Below are positions 1 to 7,400 of a stretch of DNA of 14,093 bases, piece after piece. Within the stretch, counting starts at the first letter, position 1; every line of letters starts with the position of its first letter. The position numbers and the translations under genes are program-made. The stretch is from Balneolia bacterium (GTDB lineage Bacteria > Bacteroidota > Rhodothermia > Balneolales > Cyclonatronaceae): contig PXDL01000535.1 in NCBI GenBank assembly GCA_003566395.1, forward strand, positions 1-14,093, written 5' to 3'. The notes under the pieces were generated by a model. The model was not told the DNA's origin. It did not search any database and saw nothing but the letters and a program-made list of their open reading frames with translations.

Positions 1-13
1 GGGCTGTTCAACG

Positions 14-86
14 TGAATCGGGGGGGGCTCGAACCCCCGACCAGCGGCTTAAAAGGCCGATGCTCTACCAACTGAGCTACCGATTC
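14..86 (-). tRNA. trnK: tRNA-Lys, anticodon UUU
   Basis: On the minus strand the sequence folds as a complete cloverleaf. The 7-bp acceptor stem is GAATCGG/CCGATTC, the D arm is GCTC/GAGC, and the T arm is GGGGG/CCCCC with loop TTCGAGC. The anticodon loop CTTTTAA gives anticodon UUU, which reads lysine codons. The outermost anticodon-stem pair (T opposite C) is mismatched, a minor deviation. The discriminator base is A at position 14. CCA is not encoded; the next genomic bases on this strand read CGT. The 5' end lies about 50 nt downstream of the AAA ATPase stop codon and 12 nt after a good Bacteroidota-type promoter. Confidence 0.95.
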
Positions 87-98
87 GATTGAAGATTC

Positions 99-129
99 CA
101 AATATAAGGAATAGCTAAGCTGAACGCAA
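99..129 (-). promoter_or_regulatory. Bacteroidota-type promoter of tRNA-Lys
   Basis: On the minus strand TTG (127-129) is followed after exactly 20 nt by TATATTTG (99-106). This fits the -33 TTG and -7 TAnnTTTG consensus of the Bacteroidota primary sigma factor. The -7 box ends 12 nt before the first base of the tRNA, a normal distance for a tRNA leader. The match gives the tRNA its own promoter despite the co-oriented ATPase gene just upstream. Confidence 0.7.
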
Positions 130-135
130 TACGCG

Positions 136-1710
136 TCATTGAACTTTTTCAATGGTTCCGGAAAGCTTTTCGCGTGCTTTTTCGAGGTCCTCAACTGAAA
201 TTGAGAGACGCGAATAATCGTAGTCTTCAACCTGCTTTATATTAAAGGAAGAGCCGGTTTTGAGGTTTCGCCTAAGGGTGTTATAGGCGGCTTCCCGGGC
301 TATGAAAGAAATTTCGGCTCCGGTAAGTCCGTTCAGGCTGCGCCCGAATGCGGCCCGATCAGTATCGGCATCGAGCGGCATGTTACGGGTTACAATTTCA
401 AAAATCTTTTGGCAGCCTTCGGCATCCGGTTTTTTAACCTCCAGCTGATAATCGAAGCGTCCGGGGCGAAGCAGGGCGGAGTCGATCAGCTCTACACGAT
501 TTGTAGCCCCGATTACGCAAATGCGGCCGTAATCTTCCACCCCGTCCATCACCGAAAGAAGCTGGTTTACAAAGCGGGCGTCGGAACGCAGGTTTTCGGC
601 ATCGGAACGGCGCTGGGCTACGGCGTCAATTTCATCAAAAAAAATGATGGAGGGCTGCATGGCCCGGGCTTCATCAAACAGCTTGCGCAGGTTCTCCTCA
701 CTGGCTCCCTGGTATTTGTTGATGAGTTCCGGTCCCTTAACCGAAATAAAATGGGCTTCAACTTCATGGGCGATTGCTTTGGCTATCATCGTTTTGCCGC
801 AGCCGGGCTCCCCATACAGCATCATGCCTTTATGCGGTTTGATGCCCAAATGGCGAAAAAGATTCGGATTTTTCAGCGGAAGCTCTATCACCTCTCTAAC
901 CTGCCCGATGATGTCGTCTATACCTCCGATTTCATCAAAGCTGACTTTAGGGATGTTCCGTTTAGCCTTCTTTCCTTCGGACTCGGCTTCATCCTCACCG
1001 CCCGATGTTCGGTCGATAGTTCGCCCGGCCCCGGCGGTTAATTTATGGATGATGCCCGTTGGTTTCTGAAGTACACGGGAGCCTTCTACAACCCGGCTGA
1101 AATACACCGACCAATTCGGATTTTCCTGAGTATCGATGATATCGGGAAGGCGTCCGATAATGGCTTCCGTGGCCGAAAAATCGAAGGAGGGGCACAAATG
1201 GAGAAGCTTGTCTTCGGCCTGTTTTTTCAGGATGGCGAGAATCTGGTGTTTGTCAACTTTCCAGATGCCTTCTTCTGAAAAAGCGCCGAATTGAAACCAG
1301 AAAACGTCGTTGTGCAGTGCTTCCCGGCTCTCGGGCAGATAACGGGTGATGGCGTCAAGAGCGGAATATCCCCATCCGTCGGGCCGAAGGTCTTGCTTGC
1401 GCCGCTCATCAAGGATGCGATTTTCCTCACGGGCCACCCTGTCAAAAATGTCCAGCATTTTGCTTGCTGAAACGGATTTATTTCCGGCCTTGAATTCGGT
1501 CTCGGGCAGTTCGGCCGCAGCTTCGGTAAGAGAGCGAAGCTTGCGGAAATCAAACCGAAAAGCGTCAGGCCCGAAATGAACACGCCACAAGGTATTTGTT
1601 TGGCCATTTTCACCGGAAGAAACGGATACACGATCGCCGAAGTGACTAACAATCGGGAAATCGGTCAGCTCATCCGGATTACGGCTAAGAGTAATTTCAA
1701 AAGTTTGCAT
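136..1710 (-). CDS. p97/Cdc48-like single-AAA-domain ATPase with unrecognised N-terminal domain
   Basis: This 524-aa protein is a cytoplasmic AAA+ ATPase, probably a hexameric unfoldase or remodelling motor; its substrate is unknown. The AAA module starts near residue 255 (SFDEIGGIDDIIGQVREVIELP in meaning, a Cdc48/PAN-type linker). It shows Walker A GEPGCGKT (300-307), pore loop KYQG (332-335), Walker B IIFFDEID (355-362), sensor 1 GATN (401-404), the arginine-finger segment RPGRF (415-419) and a sensor-2-like LTGAE. The first roughly 230 residues match no family I know; a short acidic and lysine-rich linker (about 235-252) joins them to the ATPase. There is no signal peptide. I chose ATG at 1710. 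A longer frame begins at TTG 1800, but it overlaps the upstream gene's end and adds 30 unconvincing residues. The gene lies 62 nt after the metallopeptidase gene. Confidence 0.88.
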   Translation of the reverse strand: MQTFEITLSRNPDELTDFPIVSHFGDRVSVSSGENGQTNTLWRVHFGPDAFRFDFRKLRSLTEAAAELPETEFKAGNKSVSASKMLDIFDRVAREENRILDERRKQDLRPDGWGYSALDAITRYLPESREALHNDVFWFQFGAFSEEGIWKVDKHQILAILKKQAEDKLLHLCPSFDFSATEAIIGRLPDIIDTQENPNWSVYFSRVVEGSRVLQKPTGIIHKLTAGAGRTIDRTSGGEDEAESEGKKAKRNIPKVSFDEIGGIDDIIGQVREVIELPLKNPNLFRHLGIKPHKGMMLYGEPGCGKTMIAKAIAHEVEAHFISVKGPELINKYQGASEENLRKLFDEARAMQPSIIFFDEIDAVAQRRSDAENLRSDARFVNQLLSVMDGVEDYGRICVIGATNRVELIDSALLRPGRFDYQLEVKKPDAEGCQKIFEIVTRNMPLDADTDRAAFGRSLNGLTGAEISFIAREAAYNTLRRNLKTGSSFNIKQVEDYDYSRLSISVEDLEKAREKLSGTIEKVQ

Positions 1711-1772
1711 AGGGCAAAATAAACACCCTTCCGCAATTTTACATTCACCCTGAAGCCGACCAATCTTATTTG

Positions 1773-4697
1773 TTACCGTACCCCGCTGATCACGCTCCAA
1801 TTATTCCGGGTGGGTTCAAAGCCGGCACCGATACCGATATCGAGCGGAAGATTGAAAATCCGGATGTTGGAACGCAGCTCAAGCCCGTAAACCGCTCTGC
1901 CCGTCCGGGCATAATTTTCGGAGGTCAGCTTGTTGAGGTCCGCTACATAATTTGCATGAAGCGCAAGATAAATTCGGTCCAGAAAAAAAGGCAGGGTGAT
2001 AAATCCGTCGTCGGTGTAGCTAAGAGGAAGTACGTATCGGGCTGAAAGACTTCCTGCGTTTCGTAAACCTGCAAGCACATTTTCTGTGAAACCGCTGTAA
2101 ACAAGCCCGGAGGTTCCGTAAAGACGGGTGCGTGTTTGAGTGAGAAGTTCGGCCCTGAGCATGAGGCCGTGATTGTAGCGGATGGTCGGCGAGAGATACT
2201 GTACAATTCCTCCCCTGATGCCGGCTACCTCTGCATTTCTGTCGCTGTAAATGAAATGCTCGGCCTGGGTAAAAAGTATGGTCCCTGTATTCGGCTGAAT
2301 ATCCCGGATATTCTGCTGTAATCGTATAAACCAGGACAAGGAAGCTTTTAACGAAATATCGGTAAGCCAGTCCCGGTTGAACTGAGGGGAATCTCCGTTA
2401 ACACTTACGAGCTGATGCGGGCGCAATTCACGAGCCCGAATTCCGGGGCGAAACTGAAGAGACGTGCTTCGCGAACGCCGGTCGAAAGCATAGGTAAACG
2501 GGAGGCTGAATTCTCCGCCCCGGTTGATAAAAAGCCCGCCTGAGGTTGGCAACGGACGATAAAACAATTCGATCTGATATCCGGGCCAAAAAGTAGAGTT
2601 GCGGTAGAACAGCTCGCCCCACGCACGTTGATTCCCGTAGGTCAGTTCCGCCTGCCAGGCGTGACGCCGGAGCAAATCTCCGCCTTCAGCCGTAATACCG
2701 AAACGAGTGTTTGCTACCGGACTGTCGGCTTCAAAAATAACGGGGGCGAAAAAGCGGGGACGAAGCCACGAAAAGCCGGTTCGGTACCGTCCGGTTTCCC
2801 AACCTTCCGTTTCTTCAGTCCTGTAATCCGAAAGGCGTCCGGTTTCCCGCATCGAGGTGATATCGGGCTGGTAATCGACCGATAGAAAGCTCCTGTTGAG
2901 AAATTCTTCTTTCGATAAGATCACAATTTGCCGGGTGTTGTTACGCTGCTCAACGTAAGCCAGGGAAGCTCCGTTGGGGCTTAAAGCGGGCTGGGTGGCC
3001 CCGAAACGCGTTTGGGTAAGCTGGGTTAAACCGCCGTCGGAGAGATCGAACCGATAGATCTGAGCCACTTCACCGGACGTGCCGCTGATGAGCAGCCCGC
3101 TGCCGTCGGCCGTCCAGCTGAAATCATGGATAATACCGTTCTTGAAAGCTACTTCAGGATTCTCTGATTCCACACGCGAAAAGTTGGAATCATCGACCAC
3201 CCAAAGGCCCTGAAGTCCGTTGATGTTTGCAATTAGGGCGAAGGTGTCCGGGCTTACAGGAGAAGCGCCGACCTGAACAAATGTATTCGGATAGATGGAA
3301 TAAACGGCCTCAGTAGAGCCGTCCGGCTGAACGAACACGAGTCTTGAGGTTTCTCCGTGGGTTTGCAGGGCGATGCAGCACGAGGTGGATTCATCACCTC
3401 TGCTCATAAAAGAAGGAGCGTGAACCCGCTGGTCACGTGTAATCCGCTCAAGGGCGCCTGATGACATATTCAGGGTGGAAATATCCATCTTCCACGAGTT
3501 ATGATGCCACGGGTGCCGGTGATAGCGTGAATAGACAAGGGTGTTGGCATCTGAATCTACATCGTAGAAGTAATCTCCTGTAATACGGGTTTCGTGCAGC
3601 AGAGTGGTGTTATTTGTTGAGGTGTCATGGACATAGAACCCGGGCCGGCTGTTGTATTGAGTGGGTTGAGCAAAAAGCAGGCGATTATTGTCAATCCAAT
3701 GCGGGCGGTTATGATGCACGGTTTCGGCTTGTACGGGAATCGGATTTCCGTCGGTAAAGTTTTCTGCCGGACCGGAAGAAGGATGTTCTGTTTGCAGGTA
3801 AGACTGCATATCGCTTCGGTATTCACGGTACAGGGCGGAAGGCCATTTCCCCGTTGCGTGTTGCAACGCCTTACCATAGCCCAGAAAAGGATACTTTACG
3901 AAAAACTCGATGGAAGCGCGGGTGGTGTCCATTCCGTAGGTGTACTGAAGCCAGCGGATGAATTCGTAGCCACCGGTATAATGACGATTGAACGGGAAAC
4001 TGTAGAAAGCCGGCATCATGTGGCGGGCAAAACTCCAGGGAGAGTCACCTCCAAGGTTGGCATGGGTTTGGTTTCTGAACAGCGAATAATTGCCTCTTCC
4101 TCCCGAGCCATAGACCACTTTTGACTCATGGAAAACCGCAATTCCCTCAATCATACCAAAAGGCGCAGCGGCGTGTATCGATCGGGTAAGATCAGGTGAA
4201 AAGGGATACAATAAGGACGGAATACTTCCTGAGGGGATATTTGAGAAGTGAAGCGCATGAACAAGCTCGTGAGGGGCCACGTTCTCAATCCATCCGCCGG
4301 TGCGGGGATTCATGGAAAATCCTTTGATGGCTGGAATTTCTATCTCGGTTCGGAAGTGGATGGGTGTTACAAAACCGTTGGACAGATCGTTGTGGTCGTT
4401 CAATACTACAGGAAAATGGCGGAACGATCCACCTGTAAGCGACTGCACGATAGGGTATTGGTCTTCAAGAATCCGCGCGGTTCGGAACGCTGCATCTTCC
4501 TGACCTCTGGGATAAACTATAAAAAAATGCGGGCTTGTAAGGGTGAAGCGTTCTTGATTCGGGCGGTAGATATTCTCGTAAATTTGCGCCTGAGCCGGGG
4601 TGATGACCGCCAGGGAGAGCATCACAAAAAAAGAAAACAGCGCAACTCCGTAGCGAAGGGGGGAAATTCTTGTATGAGTTAGCCGGGAAAGGCACAT
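1773..4697 (-). CDS. Secreted HELVH metallopeptidase with WD40-like propeller and C-terminal beta barrel
   Basis: This is a 974-aa exported protein. Residues 1-37 form a Sec signal peptide (basic start, hydrophobic core about 17-31, cleavage after AQA). Residues 45-300 resemble the peptidase MA-like gluzincin domain: zinc motif HELVH at 143-147, a probable third ligand Glu184 in GMIEGIAVFHES, and a following TGGYEFIRWL helix. Residues about 325-600 look like TolB/PD40 propeller blades, for example WTADGSGLLISG near 528 and LSPNGASLAYVE near 572. From about 640 to the end, alternating aromatic and polar strands suggest an outer-membrane beta barrel, although the last residue is Arg instead of the common terminal aromatic. 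The product is probably a surface or periplasmic zinc peptidase; its substrate cannot be told. The ATG lies 12 nt after the 92-aa gene. Confidence 0.85.
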   Translation of the reverse strand: MCLSRLTHTRISPLRYGVALFSFFVMLSLAVITPAQAQIYENIYRPNQERFTLTSPHFFIVYPRGQEDAAFRTARILEDQYPIVQSLTGGSFRHFPVVLNDHNDLSNGFVTPIHFRTEIEIPAIKGFSMNPRTGGWIENVAPHELVHALHFSNIPSGSIPSLLYPFSPDLTRSIHAAAPFGMIEGIAVFHESKVVYGSGGRGNYSLFRNQTHANLGGDSPWSFARHMMPAFYSFPFNRHYTGGYEFIRWLQYTYGMDTTRASIEFFVKYPFLGYGKALQHATGKWPSALYREYRSDMQSYLQTEHPSSGPAENFTDGNPIPVQAETVHHNRPHWIDNNRLLFAQPTQYNSRPGFYVHDTSTNNTTLLHETRITGDYFYDVDSDANTLVYSRYHRHPWHHNSWKMDISTLNMSSGALERITRDQRVHAPSFMSRGDESTSCCIALQTHGETSRLVFVQPDGSTEAVYSIYPNTFVQVGASPVSPDTFALIANINGLQGLWVVDDSNFSRVESENPEVAFKNGIIHDFSWTADGSGLLISGTSGEVAQIYRFDLSDGGLTQLTQTRFGATQPALSPNGASLAYVEQRNNTRQIVILSKEEFLNRSFLSVDYQPDITSMRETGRLSDYRTEETEGWETGRYRTGFSWLRPRFFAPVIFEADSPVANTRFGITAEGGDLLRRHAWQAELTYGNQRAWGELFYRNSTFWPGYQIELFYRPLPTSGGLFINRGGEFSLPFTYAFDRRSRSTSLQFRPGIRARELRPHQLVSVNGDSPQFNRDWLTDISLKASLSWFIRLQQNIRDIQPNTGTILFTQAEHFIYSDRNAEVAGIRGGIVQYLSPTIRYNHGLMLRAELLTQTRTRLYGTSGLVYSGFTENVLAGLRNAGSLSARYVLPLSYTDDGFITLPFFLDRIYLALHANYVADLNKLTSENYARTGRAVYGLELRSNIRIFNLPLDIGIGAGFEPTRNNWSVISGVR

Positions 4698-4709
4698 GGT
4701 GGCCGGGCT

Positions 4710-4988
4710 TCAGACTTCCATGAGCAGGTGTGAAAGATTCAGCTTATGAATGGGAATCATATACTGAAGTTCGAAGGCGTCTTTGTGGATATCCAGCACG
4801 CCGGTTCCGCGAAAATCAACGATGCAGTAGCTGTCTATAATATTTAGCACTTCTCCAATTCCGTAAAACTCGGGACACGGACCGTAATAGACAAGATCAC
4901 CAACAGAAATAGCATTTCTGGCCCGGTAGTGATAGGGATAAATAACCGGAAGGCGATCGAAGCGATATGAAAGTTTCTTTGTGGCCAT
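4710..4988 (-). CDS. 92-aa hypothetical protein, probable SH3-like barrel
   Basis: I cannot assign a named family. The 92-aa protein has a basic N-terminus. Residues about 27-72 follow the pattern VGDLVYYG, GIGEVLNII, IVDFRGTG, FEL. This resembles the small SH3/Tudor-like barrel at the C-terminus of UvrD/PcrA helicases and in DUF3553-type proteins, which usually binds nucleic acid or protein. That resemblance is my reading of the pattern, not a search result. There is no signal peptide or membrane segment, so it is likely cytoplasmic. It sits 24 nt after tsaE and 12 nt before the metallopeptidase gene, probably in the same transcript. The start is ATG with no clear Shine-Dalgarno. Confidence 0.75.
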   Translation of the reverse strand: MATKKLSYRFDRLPVIYPYHYRARNAISVGDLVYYGPCPEFYGIGEVLNIIDSYCIVDFRGTGVLDIHKDAFELQYMIPIHKLNLSHLLMEV

Positions 4989-5012
4989 AGAGCGGATAAA
5001 AATACGAATAAA

Positions 5013-5444
5013 TCAGTCTATATAAACCACACTGATGTTTCTTTGTTGCTCGCCGGTCGCCTTGATAGTGATGTTAATGCGCTGATCCGGCAGCAGGGAT
5101 TCAATACGTTCGGGCCATTCAATTATGCTGATGCCGTTTGCATAGAGGTAGTCTTCGGTGCCGATTTGGTGCGCTTCCTGTTCGCTTTCAATACGATAGG
5201 CATCGAAGTGATAAATCGGGATGCGGCCCTGATATTCTTGTATAAGTACAAATGTGGGTGAGTAAACGTCATCAGGAGAGATGCCGAAGCAGGATGCGAA
5301 TCCCTTCACAAAATGAGTTTTTCCGGCACCAAGAGTACCGTAAAGACAAATTATTTCACCGGCACTACACCGGACCGCAACCTTCCGCGCTATTTCAAAG
5401 GTGTCTTCAGGAGAGTGGGATATGAAATGTTCGGTGCGAGCCAT
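5013..5444 (-). CDS. tsaE: TsaE, tRNA threonylcarbamoyladenosine (t6A) biosynthesis ATPase
   Basis: TsaE is the small cytoplasmic ATPase that works with TsaB and TsaD to install t6A at position 37 of ANN-decoding tRNAs, including the tRNA-Lys in this window. The 143-aa protein has the family P-loop GTLGAGKT (about residues 35-42), the conserved SPTF (about 62-65), HFDAYR and IIEWPE segments, in the right order and at normal family length. I chose ATG at 5444 because TsaE proteins normally begin shortly before the HSPEDT segment. A frame extending to 5522 adds 26 hydrophobic residues not expected in this family. It is the first gene of the minus-strand cluster. I see no convincing promoter in the upstream 130 nt. 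Confidence 0.95.
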   Translation of the reverse strand: MARTEHFISHSPEDTFEIARKVAVRCSAGEIICLYGTLGAGKTHFVKGFASCFGISPDDVYSPTFVLIQEYQGRIPIYHFDAYRIESEQEAHQIGTEDYLYANGISIIEWPERIESLLPDQRINITIKATGEQQRNISVVYID

Positions 5445-5575
5445 TACTAAATGATCAGGATGTTTTAGAGATAAAAAGGATAAGGTGAAGCTGAAGAGAT
5501 GGAATATACGAAGCCCTGACAAGGGTTATTATCAGAGCCTGAAGGATTCATAATGCGTGTGAAAAGACACAGAAG

Positions 5576-5809
5576 TTAACCCGAATTATTCACGAATAGA
5601 TAAAATGTACGGTCTAAGGATCTGATTCATATGAATATTGTGAAAATATACATTCCCCAAAATTTGGGTGTGGCAATAGACTGCGACTTTTTCCCGCTTG
5701 CTGCGTTGAAGGCGAAAAAGTATGCTCAGGGTACATGAGTACCCTTCCGCTAACTTTTTCACCTTCGCCTTGCCAACGAAAAAAATTCTTGGTGAATAAT
5801 CCGGGTTAA
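5576..5809. mobile_element. MITE-like element with 18-bp terminal inverted repeats and TTAA ends
   Basis: The left end TTAACCCGAATTATTCAC (5576-5593) is repeated in inverted form at 5792-5809 with a single mismatch. The ends are TTAA followed by CCCG. This matches a 4-bp TTAA target duplication with repeats starting in CC, a pattern I associate with IS1380/piggyBac-type transposition; that link is inference. Inside are several palindromes: ATTCATATGAAT (5625-5636), CCCAAAATTTGGG (5656-5668), a perfect 7-bp stem with 4-nt loop (5728-5745), and longer imperfect arms (5704-5722 against 5751-5778). No transposase is encoded. A 35-codon ORF (5631-5738) crosses it and is probably meaningless. Confidence 0.6.
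5728..5745. repeat. Perfect hairpin at the centre of the MITE-like element
   Basis: AGGGTAC (5728-5734) and GTACCCT (5739-5745) are perfectly complementary around a 4-nt loop ATGA. Outside them the arms CGTTGAAGGCGAA (5704-5716) and its inverse (5764-5778, with a 2-nt bulge) lengthen the stem imperfectly. The long cruciform-like core is typical of non-autonomous repeat elements. Confidence 0.6.
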
Positions 5810-6262
5810 ATTGAACTACACCGATTAAGGCGGTTTATCCGGGTCCGGATCAAAAAAATCTACAATGAACCCAACTTTGTAATTTCTGCCGCTAAAGAGC
5901 TGAATAGACAGGGAAAAGGGGAAAAGTACCGCTGCTATTTTTTAAAAATTGGATGGTTGTAACAATACATAAGTTATTTATCTTTTAAATTGATAGCTTT
6001 ACACCACTTTACCCGGTCCCGGCTAATGTGTAAACCGGGTCGGTTCTGGTTACCTGATTCCATTTTTGTATTAATTATGGGATTGATTCAGGTGACGTAA
6101 GGATACAAGTGTGGGTATTCGGCCGGTGAGTATATCTCAAGTTGGTGAAGGCTGTTGATTTTACAGAAGGCATCAAAAAGAAAAATTTAAATGCAAGAAT
6201 CAAGCTGCGGCGTGCATGGCGCAAGGCGAGCAGCAGAACCCAAAAGAAATGAACATCTCAGA
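5810..6262. other. Gene-free leader region upstream of the FGE-fold lipoprotein
   Basis: I see no convincing gene in this stretch. It contains an AT-rich segment (about 5935-6000) with a candidate promoter at 5957-5986. Downstream is a hairpin formed by ACCCGGT (6011-6017) and ACCGGGT (6034-6040) with a 16-nt loop and no T-run after it. If the promoter is right, the lipoprotein mRNA would have a leader of about 270 nt. No known riboswitch was recognised in it. Confidence 0.4.
5957..5986 (+). promoter_or_regulatory. Candidate Bacteroidota-type promoter for the lipoprotein gene
   Basis: TTG (5957-5959) is followed after 19 nt by TATCTTTT (5979-5986), which matches TAnnTTTG in all but the last base. 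The region is AT-rich and lies just after the MITE-like element, in the right orientation for the gene at 6263. One mismatch and the long distance to the start codon keep confidence low. Confidence 0.35.
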
Positions 6263-7318
6263 ATGAATTTATCCTACATATCAGCAGCAGTACTGCTCGG
6301 TACTATTCTCTTGATAACCGGGTGCGGACCCTCGGGAAATGCGACGGATCAGCAGCAAAACAATCAAAATGCTAACAACCCATTTGTACAGGAACTGAAT
6401 ATTGATCCTGAAACCGGTGTTCAGTATTTCGTGCCGCAAAATTATGTTGAGCAATATGAACTCCCCGACGGATCTACCATTCCCCTTGTACATATTCCGG
6501 GAGGCAGCTTTTTGATGGGCCTTAATAACGCGGACCCGTTTGGCATTCAGCCGTCAGGCAAAGCCCGGATTTCCGTGAATTCATTTATGATGGGGCAGAC
6601 CGAGGTAACCAATAAACAGTATCGCGCATTTCTGGAATCCCTGAGCGGGGAGGAGCGCGCGGTTATGCAGCCTGATTCCGCAGCCTGGACAAATGAAATA
6701 GGTGTGCCATGGGGATCGTATTTCCGTGGAGAAGAATTTGAAAACTATCCGGTAGTAGCCGTAACCTGGGATCAGGCCAAAGCTTTTGCCGAATGGGCCG
6801 GCCTGCGTCTTCCTGCAGAGAGCGAATGGGAATTTGCCGCGCGTTCAGGGGTAAGCGGGCGTATTTTTCCGTGGGACGGGCTTGATATCAGAAGCAGTCA
6901 TACAGGTGAGATTCTTGCCAACTTTGCTCCGGGCGGAGATTATGCGCAGGATGGTTTTGTTATAACAGCCCCCGTAGGTTCATTCCCTTCTAACAATTTC
7001 AGGCTTTATGATATGGCCGGAAATGTGGCTGAGTGGTGTGAGGATGCCTATGCGCCTTCCTATTCAACGCTTACCCGTGCTCAAAGCCAGTTAGTTACAC
7101 CCGTGTATCGCAACCCTAATGAGCCGCGCAGAATTGTTCGGGGTGGAAGCTGGGCTTCAAACGAATTCTGGATCGGTGTGGGCGTAAGAGACTTTCGTCA
7201 TCGCGCACATGCGTCTCCGCGTATCGGATTCCGCGTAGCCAGCTCGGTTTCTAACCCTGCTATGCTTATGCGCGACAGAGCCGAACAGAATCAACCGAGC
7301 CAGATCAGAACAAACTGA
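6263..7318 (+). CDS. Lipoprotein with formylglycine-generating-enzyme fold (GldJ/GldK-like), catalytic cysteines absent
   Basis: This 351-aa protein starts with a lipoprotein signal peptide whose lipobox is ITGC, with the lipidated Cys at 21. A Gln/Asn-rich linker (28-40) follows, then an FGE-sulfatase (SUMF1) domain from about 75 to 327. Family landmarks include IPGGSFLMG (78-86), TEVTNKQYRAF (113-123), RLPAESEWEFAAR (182-194), YDMAGNVAEW (249-258), RGGSW (293-297) and IGFR (321-324). In FGE the active-site cysteines lie just after the GGS motif. Here that stretch (WASNEFWIGVG) has none, and the only cysteines are Cys21 and Cys259. The pattern matches the GldJ/GldK/PorK lipoproteins of gliding and type IX secretion, so a structural role in the envelope is more likely than catalysis; no other gld or por genes are nearby. 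ATG 6263 was chosen over 6191 because it places the signal peptide at the N-terminus. Confidence 0.85.
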   Translation: MNLSYISAAVLLGTILLITGCGPSGNATDQQQNNQNANNPFVQELNIDPETGVQYFVPQNYVEQYELPDGSTIPLVHIPGGSFLMGLNNADPFGIQPSGKARISVNSFMMGQTEVTNKQYRAFLESLSGEERAVMQPDSAAWTNEIGVPWGSYFRGEEFENYPVVAVTWDQAKAFAEWAGLRLPAESEWEFAARSGVSGRIFPWDGLDIRSSHTGEILANFAPGGDYAQDGFVITAPVGSFPSNNFRLYDMAGNVAEWCEDAYAPSYSTLTRAQSQLVTPVYRNPNEPRRIVRGGSWASNEFWIGVGVRDFRHRAHASPRIGFRVASSVSNPAMLMRDRAEQNQPSQIRTN

Positions 7319-7342
7319 TAGCAGGCTTGCCTAATGTTTTAC

Positions 7343-7380
7343 CGCCGCTGTGACCTCTCGTTGCAGCGGCGTTTTTATTT
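7343..7380 (+). terminator. Rho-independent terminator after the lipoprotein gene
   Basis: CGCCGCTG (7343-7350) pairs perfectly with CAGCGGCG (7364-7371) around a 13-nt loop. The T-rich tract TTTTTATTT (7372-7380) follows at once. The hairpin begins 24 nt after the stop codon, so it should end that transcript and insulate the antiporter operon. Confidence 0.88.
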
Positions 7381-7400
7381 AGGGTTAACCTAAGTTAAAC

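Noticed and set aside
409..1041. A 210-codon plus-strand ORF antisense to the AAA ATPase
   Set aside because: The opposite strand holds unmistakable AAA motifs throughout; this frame is a codon-bias shadow. The same applies to the other antisense frames in the metallopeptidase and mrp genes.
1711..1800. A 30-residue N-terminal extension of the AAA ATPase starting at TTG 1800
   Set aside because: It overlaps the end of the upstream gene, uses a weak start codon and has no recognisable sequence; ATG 1710 fits better.
5445..5522. A 26-residue N-terminal extension of TsaE
   Set aside because: TsaE proteins start close to the HSPEDT segment; the extension is hydrophobic and not expected for a cytoplasmic ATPase.
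5631..5738. A 35-codon ORF on the plus strand
   Set aside because: It lies wholly inside the MITE-like element and crosses its hairpins; it is best explained as repeat sequence.
6191..6262. A 24-residue extension ahead of the lipoprotein
   Set aside because: It would bury the lipoprotein signal peptide behind a polar stretch; ATG 6263 gives a standard signal peptide and lipobox.
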